Source: [Eubacterium] saphenum (GTDB lineage Bacteria; Bacillota; Clostridia; Oscillospirales; Ruminococcaceae). Taken from it: DNA of 28,410 bases. Position 1 is the first letter of the stretch. Every line of letters starts with the position of its first letter. The position numbers and the translations under genes were made by a program. The notes under the pieces are model-generated. The model made no database searches. It was not told the DNA's origin and saw only the letters and a program-made list of their open reading frames with translations. The stretch covers positions 1 to 28,410 of the forward strand of contig SFLN01000010.1 in NCBI GenBank assembly GCA_004554555.1, given 5' to 3'. This document shows, one piece after another, positions 1 to 6,389 of this stretch.

Positions 1-1214
1 GGGAACTCCATGGACTCGAGGATAATCGGGTGATTTTCATCGCAGAGCGTGTCGCCTGTGGTGGTGTACTTTGTACCAACAACCGCCGCGATATCTCCGC
101 ACGGACAAGCGTCGATATCCTGTCTGTGGTTGGAGTGCATCTGGAGAATACGTCCCATACGCTCGTTCTTGTCCTTGGTGGAGTTGAGAACCGTGGTTCC
201 CGCCTCAACATAGCCCGAGTAAACTCTGAAGAAGCAGAGCTTACCAACAAACGGGTCGGTGGCAATCTTGAACGCGAGAGCCGAGAACGGCTGGTCGTCG
301 CCTGCGTGACGCTCTTCCTCCTCGCCGGTTTCGGGGTTTACACCCTTGATAGCGGGGATATCGAGCGGTGACGGCATAAAGTCAACAATTGCGTCGAGAA
401 GCTTCTGAACGCCCTTGTTTCTGTACGAAGTACCGCAGGTTACGGGTACGAACTTGTTCTCGATAGTACCCTTTCTGATTGCCTTTTTGATTTCCTCAAC
501 GGTGAAATCTGCGCCTTCGTTCTCGAAGTAACGGTCCATAAGGTCGTCATCAAGCTCAGCAACTGCTTCGAGAAGAGCTGCTCTGTACTCGTTTGCCTTA
601 TCAACCATATCCGCGGGAATTTCCTCAACGCGCATATCTTTACCGAGGTCATCGTAATAAATGTCGGCTTTCATTTCAACAAGGTCAATAATGCCCTTGA
701 AATCAGCCTCAGCGCCGATAGGAAGCTGAATCGGGACAGCGTTGCACTTGAGTCTGTCCTTCATCATCGCTACGACGTTGTAAAAGTCCGCGCCCATAAT
801 GTCCATCTTGTTGACGTAAGCCATTCTGGGAACGTGATAGTTATCAGCCTGACGCCATACCGTTTCAGACTGCGGCTCTACGCCGCCCTTTGCGCAGAAA
901 ACGGTAACGGAGCCGTCAAGTACTCTCAGAGAGCGCTGAACTTCAACGGTGAAGTCAACGTGTCCGGGAGTATCGATAATATTGATACGGTGCTCTTTCC
1001 AGAACGCAGTTGTAGCAGCGGAGGTGATGGTGATACCTCTCTCCTTCTCCTGCTCCATCCAGTCCATTGTGGAAGCGCCCTCGTGGGTTTCACCGAGCTT
1101 GTGGTTGATACCCGTGTAGAACAGGATACGCTCCGTCGTGGTGGTTTTACCCGCGTCGATATGAGCCATAATACCAATATTACGGGTCATTTCAAGAGTT
1201 ACGTCTCTTTTCAT
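1..1214 (-). CDS. fusA: Elongation factor G (EF-G), N-terminal 404 codons; 3' part beyond window edge
   Basis: EF-G is the ribosomal translocase: it uses GTP to move tRNA and mRNA after peptide transfer and helps recycle ribosomes. Translating from the ATG at 1214 gives MKRDVTLEMTRNIGIMAHID followed by AGKTTTTER (P-loop G1, about residues 17-28). Next come the switch I region with RGITITSAA, DTPGHVDF (G3) and NKMD (G4), so the whole G domain is present; the frame stays open into domain II at the left edge. The start is fixed by ACGGAGG 5 nt upstream and by the normal EF-G N-terminus. It is the third gene after rpsL and rpsG, 45 bp from rpsG, so co-transcribed. tuf would be expected next but lies outside. 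Only the 5' 58% or so of a normal-length gene is visible. Confidence 0.97.
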   Translation of the reverse strand, partial: MKRDVTLEMTRNIGIMAHIDAGKTTTTERILFYTGINHKLGETHEGASTMDWMEQEKERGITITSAATTAFWKEHRINIIDTPGHVDFTVEVQRSLRVLDGSVTVFCAKGGVEPQSETVWRQADNYHVPRMAYVNKMDIMGADFYNVVAMMKDRLKCNAVPIQLPIGAEADFKGIIDLVEMKADIYYDDLGKDMRVEEIPADMVDKANEYRAALLEAVAELDDDLMDRYFENEGADFTVEEIKKAIRKGTIENKFVPVTCGTSYRNKGVQKLLDAIVDFMPSPLDIPAIKGVNPETGEEEERHAGDDQPFSALAFKIATDPFVGKLCFFRVYSGYVEAGTTVLNSTKDKNERMGRILQMHSNHRQDIDACPCGDIAAVVGTKYTTTGDTLCDENHPIILESMEF

Positions 1215-1259
1215 TTATTCCTCCGTAATTAAGCCGCCGAAAAGCAGCCAACCGTATTC

Positions 1260-1730
1260 TTACCACTTAAAGTGAGCGAACGCCTTGTTAGCCTCAGCCA
1301 TCTTGTGCGTATCGTCACGCTTTTTGCATGCGCCGCCCTGATTGTTGAGCGCGTCGCAAATCTCGTTTGCGAGTCTTTCCTTCATGGTCTTTTCGGAACG
1401 CTGGCGGCTGTATGTGGTTATCCAACGCAGACCGAGCGTTCTTCTTCTCTCGGGGCGAACCTCCATAGGAACCTGGTAGGTTGCACCGCCGACGCGTCTT
1501 GCCTTAACCTCGAGCTGGGGCATAATGTTTTCCATAGCCTCCTCGAAAGCCTCAAGAGCGTCCTTTCCCGTTTTCTCGGCAACGATTTCAAACGCGCCGT
1601 AAACGATTTTCTGGGCTACGCCCTTCTTTCCGTCAAGCATAATGTTGTTGATAAGTCTGCTTACCAACTCCGAACCGTAAAGCGGATCCGGCAGAACCTC
1701 ACGCTTGGGAACATTACCTCTTCTTGGCAC
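1260..1730 (-). CDS. rpsG: 30S ribosomal protein S7
   Basis: S7 is a primary 16S rRNA-binding protein that nucleates assembly of the 30S head and lies near the E site and mRNA exit. The 156-residue product begins MPRRGNVPKREVLPDP and contains VSRLINNIMLDGKKG and GGATYQVPMEVRPERR, the diagnostic S7 blocks, with a basic C-terminus ending AFAHFKW. Length is normal. The start codon is GTG (1728-1730), supported by GGAGGG 8 nt upstream. It lies between rpsL (134 bp upstream) and fusA (45 bp downstream) in the classical str arrangement. In other bacteria S7 can repress translation of this operon; no specific S7 operator is recognisable here. Confidence 0.98.
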   Translation of the reverse strand: MPRRGNVPKREVLPDPLYGSELVSRLINNIMLDGKKGVAQKIVYGAFEIVAEKTGKDALEAFEEAMENIMPQLEVKARRVGGATYQVPMEVRPERRRTLGLRWITTYSRQRSEKTMKERLANEICDALNNQGGACKKRDDTHKMAEANKAFAHFKW

Positions 1731-1864
1731 TTTACTTCCCTCCTTACATAAAAATGAAAATCATAGGTACTCGAAAGCAATCCAATCACTCCCGCCGCCA
1801 AGAAGTCATTTTTCTTAATTTATATAAGAAATAACGCCATTCTTGTCAGCTAACAGTCTTGAAA

Positions 1865-2290
1865 TTACGCTTTCTTTCCTGCCTTCGGACGCTTAGCACC
1901 ATACTTTGAGCGTCCCTGCATTCTCTTGTCTACACCCTGTGCGTCGAGCGTACCTCTGATGATATGGTAACGCACACCGGGGAGATCCTTTACACGTCCG
2001 CCTCTGATGAGAACGACGGAGTGCTCCTGCAGTTTGTGTCCGATGCCGGGAATGTACGCTGTAACTTCATAACCGTTGGAAATCTTTACTCTGGCAACCT
2101 TTCTCATCGCAGAGTTAGGCTTTTTCGGAGTCTGGGTTCTGACAGCCGTGCAAACGCCGCGCTTCTGCGGAGAGTGCTGGTCTATCTGTGCCTTCTTGAG
2201 GGTGTTCATACCCTTCTGAAGAGCAGGAGCCTTCGACTTCTTAACGGATACCTCGCGTCCCTTACGGACAAGCTGATTGAACGTAGGCAT
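1865..2290 (-). CDS. rpsL: 30S ribosomal protein S12
   Basis: S12 sits at the decoding centre and tunes translational accuracy. The 141-residue product begins MPTFNQLVRKGREVSVKKSK and carries TQTPKKPNSAMRKVARVKIS and RGGRVKDLPGVRYHIIRG. The lysines usually changed in streptomycin-resistant mutants (in TPKKPNS and VKDLPG) are wild type, so streptomycin sensitivity at this locus is expected (inference). The Asp of KDLPG is the known beta-methylthiolation site in other bacteria. The ATG at 2290 is preceded by GGAGGTG. It is the first gene of rpsL-rpsG-fusA and has its own promoter about 75-105 bp upstream. Confidence 0.98.
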   Translation of the reverse strand: MPTFNQLVRKGREVSVKKSKAPALQKGMNTLKKAQIDQHSPQKRGVCTAVRTQTPKKPNSAMRKVARVKISNGYEVTAYIPGIGHKLQEHSVVLIRGGRVKDLPGVRYHIIRGTLDAQGVDKRMQGRSKYGAKRPKAGKKA

Positions 2291-2365
2291 TATTTCACCT
2301 CCATAAATTTAATCTGTATGTTATTATTTCCCTCAACTGAAAAATATACTAACACACAATTATAT

Positions 2366-2394
2366 ATTTTAAAGCAAAAAACCCTTTTTGTCAA
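2366..2394 (-). promoter_or_regulatory. Housekeeping sigma promoter for rpsL-rpsG-fusA
   Basis: On the minus strand a perfect -35 TTGACA (2389-2394) is followed after 17 bp by the -10 TAAAAT (2366-2371). Predicted start near 2359 gives a leader of about 70 nt ending in the GGAGGTG site of rpsL. The -35 lies inside a small terminator-like hairpin described separately. Confidence 0.85.
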
Positions 2395-2405
2395 GGGCTT
2401 TTTAT
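2376..2405. terminator. Small terminator-like hairpin overlapping the rpsL -35 box
   Basis: AACCCTT (2380-2386) and AAGGGCT (2393-2399) form a short stem flanked by A and T runs on both sides. It could act as a weak bidirectional terminator that stops readthrough from pnp just before the rpsL promoter. The stem is short and has a mismatch, so this is tentative. Confidence 0.35.
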
Positions 2406-2499
2406 AAATTTTGTTGCAATTTATCTGTTTTTTCTGTTGATGAAAGTCGGTTTTTGGGTATTTTTCACAACGTGAACGACGGCTGATGCGAGCTTCTTT

Positions 2500-2780
2500 C
2501 AATTTTTTCGGCTTCGAGCCGAAAAAATTGATTGGGGAAAACCCCTCGGGGTTTTCCCCAAGCCCTTTTCCTCTGGGGGAAACTCTTGTTTCCCCCAGAC
2601 CCCTTTGCGCTTTTTTGCGTATTTCGCGTCGCTTCGCTCCGCGAGTAGTCGCGCTTCGCGCGGAGTGCGCGGCTTCGCCGCGAGTGGCGGCGCTCCGCGC
2701 CGAGTGCCTCCGGCGGCTTAAAACCTTTTTCTGAAGAAAAAGGTTTTAAGAATTCCAAAAAGACTTTATTCGCTTCGCGA
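2500..2780 (+). repeat. Hairpin repeat element, copy 1
   Basis: This gene-free stretch between the rpsL promoter and the pnp terminator is a chain of inverted repeats. 2500-2530 has 13-bp arms and loop TTCGA. 2534-2559 is GGGGAAAACCCC-TC-GGGGTTTTCCCC. 2573-2598 has 11-bp arms and loop TCTT. Next is a run of small GC hairpins each followed by GAGT (about 2625-2710), then CCTCCGGCGGC. 2717-2750 has arms CTTAAAACCTTTTT/AAAAAGGTTTTAAG around CTGAAG. The tail is CAAAAAGACTTT...CGCTTCGCG. The same order recurs near 6.1 kb and, reversed and partial, near 27.2 kb. Short ORFs across it are by-products of the repeats. Confidence 0.85.
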
Positions 2781-2787
2781 GTGCTGC

Positions 2788-2815
2788 AAAAAGCTCCCCG
2801 CGAACGAGGAGCTTT
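2788..2815 (-). terminator. Rho-independent terminator of rpsO-pnp
   Basis: Read on the minus strand, an 8-bp stem AAAGCTCC...GGAGCTTT (2790-2797 with 2808-2815) with a 10-nt loop is followed by a run of five T. It lies about 11 bp past the pnp stop codon. Confidence 0.85.
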
Positions 2816-2826
2816 AACATTATCGA

Positions 2827-4959
2827 TTACTGCTGCTCAGCCTGCTTAGCTTTCTTCTTCGCTTCGATATCGGCAAGCGCGTCTTTTCTCGACAGGTTAA
2901 TTCTGCCCTGATTGTCGATTTCCATTACCTTAACGATAATCTCATCGCCAACCGAAACCACGTCCTCAACCTTTTCAACGCGGCGGTTTTCAAGCTTGGA
3001 GATATGAACCATACCGTCCTTGCCGGGCGCAATTTCAACAAACGCGCCGAAGCTCATAATCTTCACAACCTTGCCCTTGTAAATCGCGCCGATTTCCGGA
3101 GGATTTACGATGGTCGAGATAACCTGAACGCAAGCGTTCGCCTTCTCCAAATCCGTACCGCAGATGAAAACGTTTCCGTCCTCATCCACATCGATTTTGA
3201 CCTCGAAGTCCGCGCAGAGCTTCTGGATAACCTTTCCGCCCTTGCCGATAACATCGCTGATTTTGTCCACAGGAACCTTTGTCGTAAGCATCTTGGGCGC
3301 GTACTTGCCGACGGTTGCGCGCGGCTTGTCGATTGCCTTGAGCATTACTTCATCGAGAATATAATCGCGTGCCTTGTGGGTTTTCTCGAAAGCATTCTTG
3401 ATGATTTCGGGAGTAAGACCGTCAATCTTGAGGTCCATCTGAATTGCCGTGATACCCTCGTGAGTACCCGCAACCTTGAAGTCCATATCGCCGAAGAAGT
3501 CCTCGACACCCTGAATGTCAACCATCGTCATCCAGCGCTCACCCTCGGTGATAAGGCCGCAGGAAATACCCGCAACGGGCTTCTTAATCGGAACACCTGC
3601 GTCCATAAGCGCAAGCGTAGAGCCGCAGACAGAGCCCTGCGAGGTCGAACCGTTCGAGGAAAGAACCTCGGAAACAAGTCTGATTGCATAGGGGAACTCC
3701 TCAACGGACGGAATAACAGGGAGCAGCGCTCTTTCAGCAAGCGCGCCGTGACCGATTTCACGTCTGCCGGGGCCTCTGGAAGCCTTTGTTTCGCCGACGG
3801 AGTAGGACGGGAAGTTGTAGTGGTGCATATAGCGCTTGCCATCTTCCTCGTCAAGACCTTCAAGCTTCTGGCTGTCAGAAACGGGGCCGAGCGTGCAGAT
3901 TGTCATAACCTGCGTCTGACCGCGGGTGAAGATACCGGAGCCGTGAACTCTCGGAAGAACCGCAACTTCCGCAGCAAGCGGGCGGATTTCATCGAGCTTT
4001 CTTCCGTCAACGCGCTTTCCGTCGTCAAGCAGCCAGCGTCTTACAACAAACTTCTGGAGCTTGTACATGCACTCGTCAATCATCGGAATCTGCTCGGGAT
4101 AAACCTCGTCAAATTTCTCGTGAACCTCGGCGTAAACGGGCTGGAGACGCTCCTCGCGAACGTTCTTGTCGTCCGTATCCATAGCGTAGCGAACCTTCTC
4201 GATTGCGAACTCGGAGATTGCCTCGTACATATCGTGGTCAACCTCCATGCTCTCAAACGAGAACTTGGGTTTGCCGATTTGCGCCTGAATGTCCTTGATG
4301 AACGGGATAAGGCTGTTCACGATTTCCTCGTGGCCTGCCATAATTGCCTTGAACATTGTGTCATCGTCAACCTCGTTCGCGCCCGCCTCAATCATAACAA
4401 CCTTCTTCTCGGAAGAAGCAACGGTGAGGTTGAGGTCGCTCTTTGCGCGCTGCTCGGCGTTCGGCATAAGAACGATTTCGCCGTCAACAAGACCTACGGA
4501 GATGCCGCCGATAGGACCGTTCCACGGAACATCAGAGATAGAAACCGCGATGGACGCGCCAATCATACCCATAATCTCGGGCGAGCAGTCGGGGTCAACC
4601 GCGAGCACGGTCATTGTGATAGCAACGTCGTTTCTCATATCCTTCGGGAACAGAGGACGCATAGGACGGTCAACAACGCGCGAGGTAAGGATAGCCTTTT
4701 CGCTCGGTCTGCCCTCTCTCTTGAGGAAGCCGCCGGGGATTTTACCCACGGAGTAGAGCTTCTCCTCGTAATCCACGGAAAGCGGGAAGAAATCCACGCC
4801 ATCGCGGGGCTTGGGGGAAGCGGTTACGTTAACCATAACAACTGTTTCGCCGTATTTTACCCAGCAGGAGCCGTTTGCGAGCTGGCAAACCTTGCCGGTT
4901 TCGACAGTAAGCTCACGTCCCGCGAACATTGTTTTAAACACTCTGTAATTTTCAAACAT
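2827..4959 (-). CDS. pnp: Polyribonucleotide nucleotidyltransferase (PNPase)
   Basis: PNPase degrades RNA 3' to 5' by phosphorolysis, releasing nucleoside diphosphates; it forms a trimeric ring. The 710-residue product starts MFENYRVFKTMFAGRELTVE (typical N-terminus). It has two RNase PH domains separated by an alpha-helical linker; the second includes RVHGSGIFTRGQTQ and EVLSSNGSTSQGSVCGSTLA. A KH domain follows (about 550-620, with DVIGKGGKVIQ), then an S1 domain (about 620-690, with YKGKVVKIMSFGAFVEI) and a short basic/acidic tail. Length is normal. The start is ATG with AGAAAGGA about 12 nt upstream. It is second in rpsO-pnp, the conserved bacterial order, 189 bp after rpsO, and ends at a clear terminator. 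In E. coli this operon is autoregulated through an RNase III-cleaved stem-loop before pnp; a comparable stem-loop is present here. Confidence 0.98.
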   Translation of the reverse strand: MFENYRVFKTMFAGRELTVETGKVCQLANGSCWVKYGETVVMVNVTASPKPRDGVDFFPLSVDYEEKLYSVGKIPGGFLKREGRPSEKAILTSRVVDRPMRPLFPKDMRNDVAITMTVLAVDPDCSPEIMGMIGASIAVSISDVPWNGPIGGISVGLVDGEIVLMPNAEQRAKSDLNLTVASSEKKVVMIEAGANEVDDDTMFKAIMAGHEEIVNSLIPFIKDIQAQIGKPKFSFESMEVDHDMYEAISEFAIEKVRYAMDTDDKNVREERLQPVYAEVHEKFDEVYPEQIPMIDECMYKLQKFVVRRWLLDDGKRVDGRKLDEIRPLAAEVAVLPRVHGSGIFTRGQTQVMTICTLGPVSDSQKLEGLDEEDGKRYMHHYNFPSYSVGETKASRGPGRREIGHGALAERALLPVIPSVEEFPYAIRLVSEVLSSNGSTSQGSVCGSTLALMDAGVPIKKPVAGISCGLITEGERWMTMVDIQGVEDFFGDMDFKVAGTHEGITAIQMDLKIDGLTPEIIKNAFEKTHKARDYILDEVMLKAIDKPRATVGKYAPKMLTTKVPVDKISDVIGKGGKVIQKLCADFEVKIDVDEDGNVFICGTDLEKANACVQVISTIVNPPEIGAIYKGKVVKIMSFGAFVEIAPGKDGMVHISKLENRRVEKVEDVVSVGDEIIVKVMEIDNQGRINLSRKDALADIEAKKKAKQAEQQ

Positions 4960-5010
4960 TGCCCAAAAATTCCTTTCTGATAAATTTGAAATTTCTCGGG
5001 CGCGGCGTTT

Positions 5011-5069
5011 GCAATAAATTCAGCCGGCGCGTTAAACCGTTTAATCCGTTCACCGGCTCAATTTATTGC
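5011..5069 (-). promoter_or_regulatory. Long stem-loop in the pnp leader, candidate RNase III/PNPase autoregulatory site
   Basis: 17-bp arms (5011-5027 and 5053-5069) pair with a single mismatch, and the outer TCGGGC/GCCCGA bases at 4996-5001 and 5068-5073 could add pairing. It has no T run, so it is not an intrinsic terminator. It lies about 50 nt before the pnp start, where E. coli has the RNase III-processed hairpin controlling pnp. The structure is seen; the role is inference by analogy. Confidence 0.55.
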
Positions 5070-5093
5070 CCGACACACCCGAATAAAGCAGAA

Positions 5094-5141
5094 GTTGACC
5101 GTATGCGGCTGAGGGCGTTTGCCGACAGCCGCGCAGTCAAC
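5094..5141 (-). promoter_or_regulatory. Second stem-loop just after rpsO
   Basis: GTTGAC (5094-5099) with GTCAAC (5136-5141) and GCGGCTG (5105-5111) with CAGCCGC (5126-5132) form a two-part stem with an internal loop, beginning 8 nt after the rpsO stop codon. There is no T run. Likely an RNA processing or stabilising structure between rpsO and pnp. Confidence 0.5.
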
Positions 5142-5148
5142 CGCTTGC

Positions 5149-5415
5149 TTACTTTCTGAGTCCGAGCTTTGCTACGATTGCACGATAGCGCTCGATGTCC
5201 TTCTTCTGAAGGTAGTTGAGCAGGTTTCTTCTGTGACCTACCATCTTGAGCAGACCGCGAGTGGAGTGGTGATCCTTCTTGTGAACCTTGATGTGTTCGG
5301 TCAGCTCGTTAATTCTCTTGGTGAGAATAGCAATCTGAACCTCGGGTGAACCCGTGTCGTGGTCATGCAGGCGGTTAGCTTCGATAACCGCGGTTTTTTC
5401 TTCTTTTCTCAGCAT
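5149..5415 (-). CDS. rpsO: 30S ribosomal protein S15
   Basis: S15 binds the three-way junction of the central domain of 16S rRNA and forms an intersubunit bridge. The 88-residue product begins MLRKEEKTAVIEANRLHDHD and contains TGSPEVQIAILTKRINELTEH and HHSTRGLLKMVGHRRNLLNYL, the invariant S15 segments. Length is standard. The ATG at 5415 is preceded by AGAGGTG. It heads rpsO-pnp, with a near-perfect promoter about 135-165 bp upstream. The roughly 128-nt untranslated leader can fold, which fits the known S15 autoregulation in several bacterial groups. Confidence 0.98.
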   Translation of the reverse strand: MLRKEEKTAVIEANRLHDHDTGSPEVQIAILTKRINELTEHIKVHKKDHHSTRGLLKMVGHRRNLLNYLQKKDIERYRAIVAKLGLRK

Positions 5416-5543
5416 TTTTTACACCTCTTTAAAATTATTTCCCGCGTTCACAGCAGAGGGATATGGTGTTTCTCGAAACGAGCAAAATCCGCAGTCCGTG
5501 AATGGGGTGATTGTATTGTGCCGCGCAACTTAGCGCGTACACA
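5416..5543 (-). promoter_or_regulatory. Structured rpsO 5' leader, candidate S15-responsive element
   Basis: The leader is about 128 nt from the predicted start to the rpsO ATG. Read on the minus strand it contains GCGC-TAAGTT-GCGC near the 5' end. It then has a nested set: TTCAC pairs with GTGAA, GGAT with ATCC inside it, and CTCG with CGAG innermost. Different S15-binding leaders are known in Firmicutes and Proteobacteria; I cannot assign this to a named class by eye. Confidence 0.4.
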
Positions 5544-5549
5544 AGCCAT

Positions 5550-5578
5550 ATTATAGCACATTATTTTCTGTTTGTAAA
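5550..5578 (-). promoter_or_regulatory. Housekeeping promoter for rpsO-pnp
   Basis: Minus-strand TTTACA (5573-5578), 17-bp spacer, TATAAT (5550-5555). This is one mismatch from consensus overall and is the only strong promoter found before rpsO. Confidence 0.87.
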
Positions 5579-5673
5579 GAGGTTTTTGCAAATTTTCTGA
5601 AATATTCATCGGGAATTTGTTGAAATTTATCGGATTTTGGAATTTTTTGGAAACTTTTGCTGGGGAACTTTTT

Positions 5674-6094
5674 GGTTTCGCAAACGAAACCGGCTTGCTC
5701 CGGAACCCGACTTTTTCGCGAACAGGACTGAGTTTTCGGGAACTTACGGCGGGCTTTGCGAACAGAGTTTAGGCTTCTGCGAAGCCTTGGCAATTTCGGC
5801 GGCATCGAGCCGCCGAAATTGCGCGGGTGCAGTCACGCCCGTACAGCGTGGAATTGGCAGGGTTGTTCAGCGTGACTGCACCCGCCTTTGAGCCTGATTT
5901 TACCTCGGAACTCACTTTGATTTTTGCGCGCTCTCGGGCGATTTTTCGGGCATCGAACCCGAAAAATCGCTTGGGTTTAGCCTCCTGCTTTTCCCTCGCA
6001 GCCAAATACGATTTATACGCGCTCTTTGGCGTTTTTGGCGGCATCGAGCCGCCAAAAACGCGCGATTGCGGGAAACGCAGTTTCCCGCAATCGC
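5674..6094. repeat. Hairpin-dense gene-free island between natB and rpsO
   Basis: This stretch has no credible gene but many near-perfect inverted repeats: 5674-5691 (GGTTTCG/CGAAACC); 5771-5787 (AGGCTT/AAGCCT); 5790-5822 (14-bp arms, loop ATCGA); 5823-5885 (16-bp arms); 5938-5970 (13-bp arms, loop CATCGAA); 6029-6061 (14-bp arms, loop ATCGA); 6062-6094 (14-bp arms, loop CGCAG). Three of these share a TCGA-containing loop, as does 2500-2530, although their stems differ. The 172-codon minus-strand frame across this stretch has hairpin-derived composition and no recognisable domain, so it is not called. Confidence 0.8.
5823..5885. repeat. Perfect 16-bp inverted repeat with 31-nt centre
   Basis: GCGGGTGCAGTCACGC (5823-5838) and its exact complement GCGTGACTGCACCCGC (5870-5885) enclose a 31-nt unpaired centre. 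The loop is much larger than in the neighbouring hairpins, so it may be a different kind of element, such as a tiny inverted-repeat insertion or a protein-binding site. No target duplication is evident. Confidence 0.7.
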
Positions 6095-6097
6095 TTT

Positions 6098-6309
6098 GGG
6101 GAACACCCCACCGGGGTTTTCCCCAAACCCTATTCCTCCGGGGGAGAAACTCTTGTTTCTCCCCCGGACCCCCTTTAGCGCTTGCTGTCGCGTTTGCGTG
6201 GCTTCGCCGCGAGTTGCCGCGCTTCGCGCGGAGTGCCTCCGGCGGCTTGAAACCTTTTTCTGAAGAAAAAGGTTTCAAGCCTTCCAAAAAGACTTTTGTA
6301 CGCTGCGCG
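6098..6309 (+). repeat. Hairpin repeat element, copy 2
   Basis: This has the same module order and orientation as copy 1. It starts with a GGGGAA...CCCC hairpin (6098-6124). Next comes CCGGGGGAGAAA/TTTCTCCCCCGG around a TCTTG-containing loop (6138-6167). GC mini-hairpins separated by GAGT lead to CCTCCGGCGGC. Then CTTGAAACCTTTTT/AAAAAGGTTTCAAG surrounds CTGAAG (6246-6279), and the tail is CCAAAAAGACTTTTGTACGCTGCGCG. Relative to copy 1, both arms of the CTGAAG hairpin change together (A to G on one side, T to C on the other). Confidence 0.85.
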
Positions 6310-6351
6310 GCACTTTGGCAGAAAATGCGAAATCATCGTTCCCAAAAGCCA

Positions 6352-6378
6352 AGCGCGGCGAAAATCTCCCGCCGCGCT
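6352..6378 (-). terminator. GC hairpin after natB, possible weak terminator
   Basis: AGCGCGGCG (6352-6360) pairs perfectly with CGCCGCGCT (6370-6378), 12 bp after the natB stop on the minus strand. The downstream minus-strand sequence (TGGCTTTTGG) is only moderately T-rich, so termination efficiency is uncertain. Confidence 0.45.
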
Positions 6379-6389
6379 CGTTCAAAAAA

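Noticed and set aside
2620..2716. CRISPR array
   Set aside because: The GAGT-separated units are themselves hairpins about 18 bp long with no constant repeat of 24 bp or more and no unique spacers; no cas genes are present.
2465..2758. 97-codon minus-strand frame in repeat copy 1
   Set aside because: The same kind of low-complexity translation appears in copy 2 (both start ME-LKPFSSEKGFKPPEAL); it reflects the shared DNA repeat, not a gene family.
3004..4980. 658-codon plus-strand open frame opposite pnp
   Set aside because: Antisense shadow of pnp, whose minus-strand product matches PNPase throughout; the plus-strand product has no recognisable domain, and antisense frames of biased GC-rich genes are often open.
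5769..6287. 172-codon minus-strand frame across the hairpin island
   Set aside because: The protein is a translation of inverted repeats (FGGSMPPK and FGFDARK arise from the TCGA-loop hairpins). No ribosome binding site or family.
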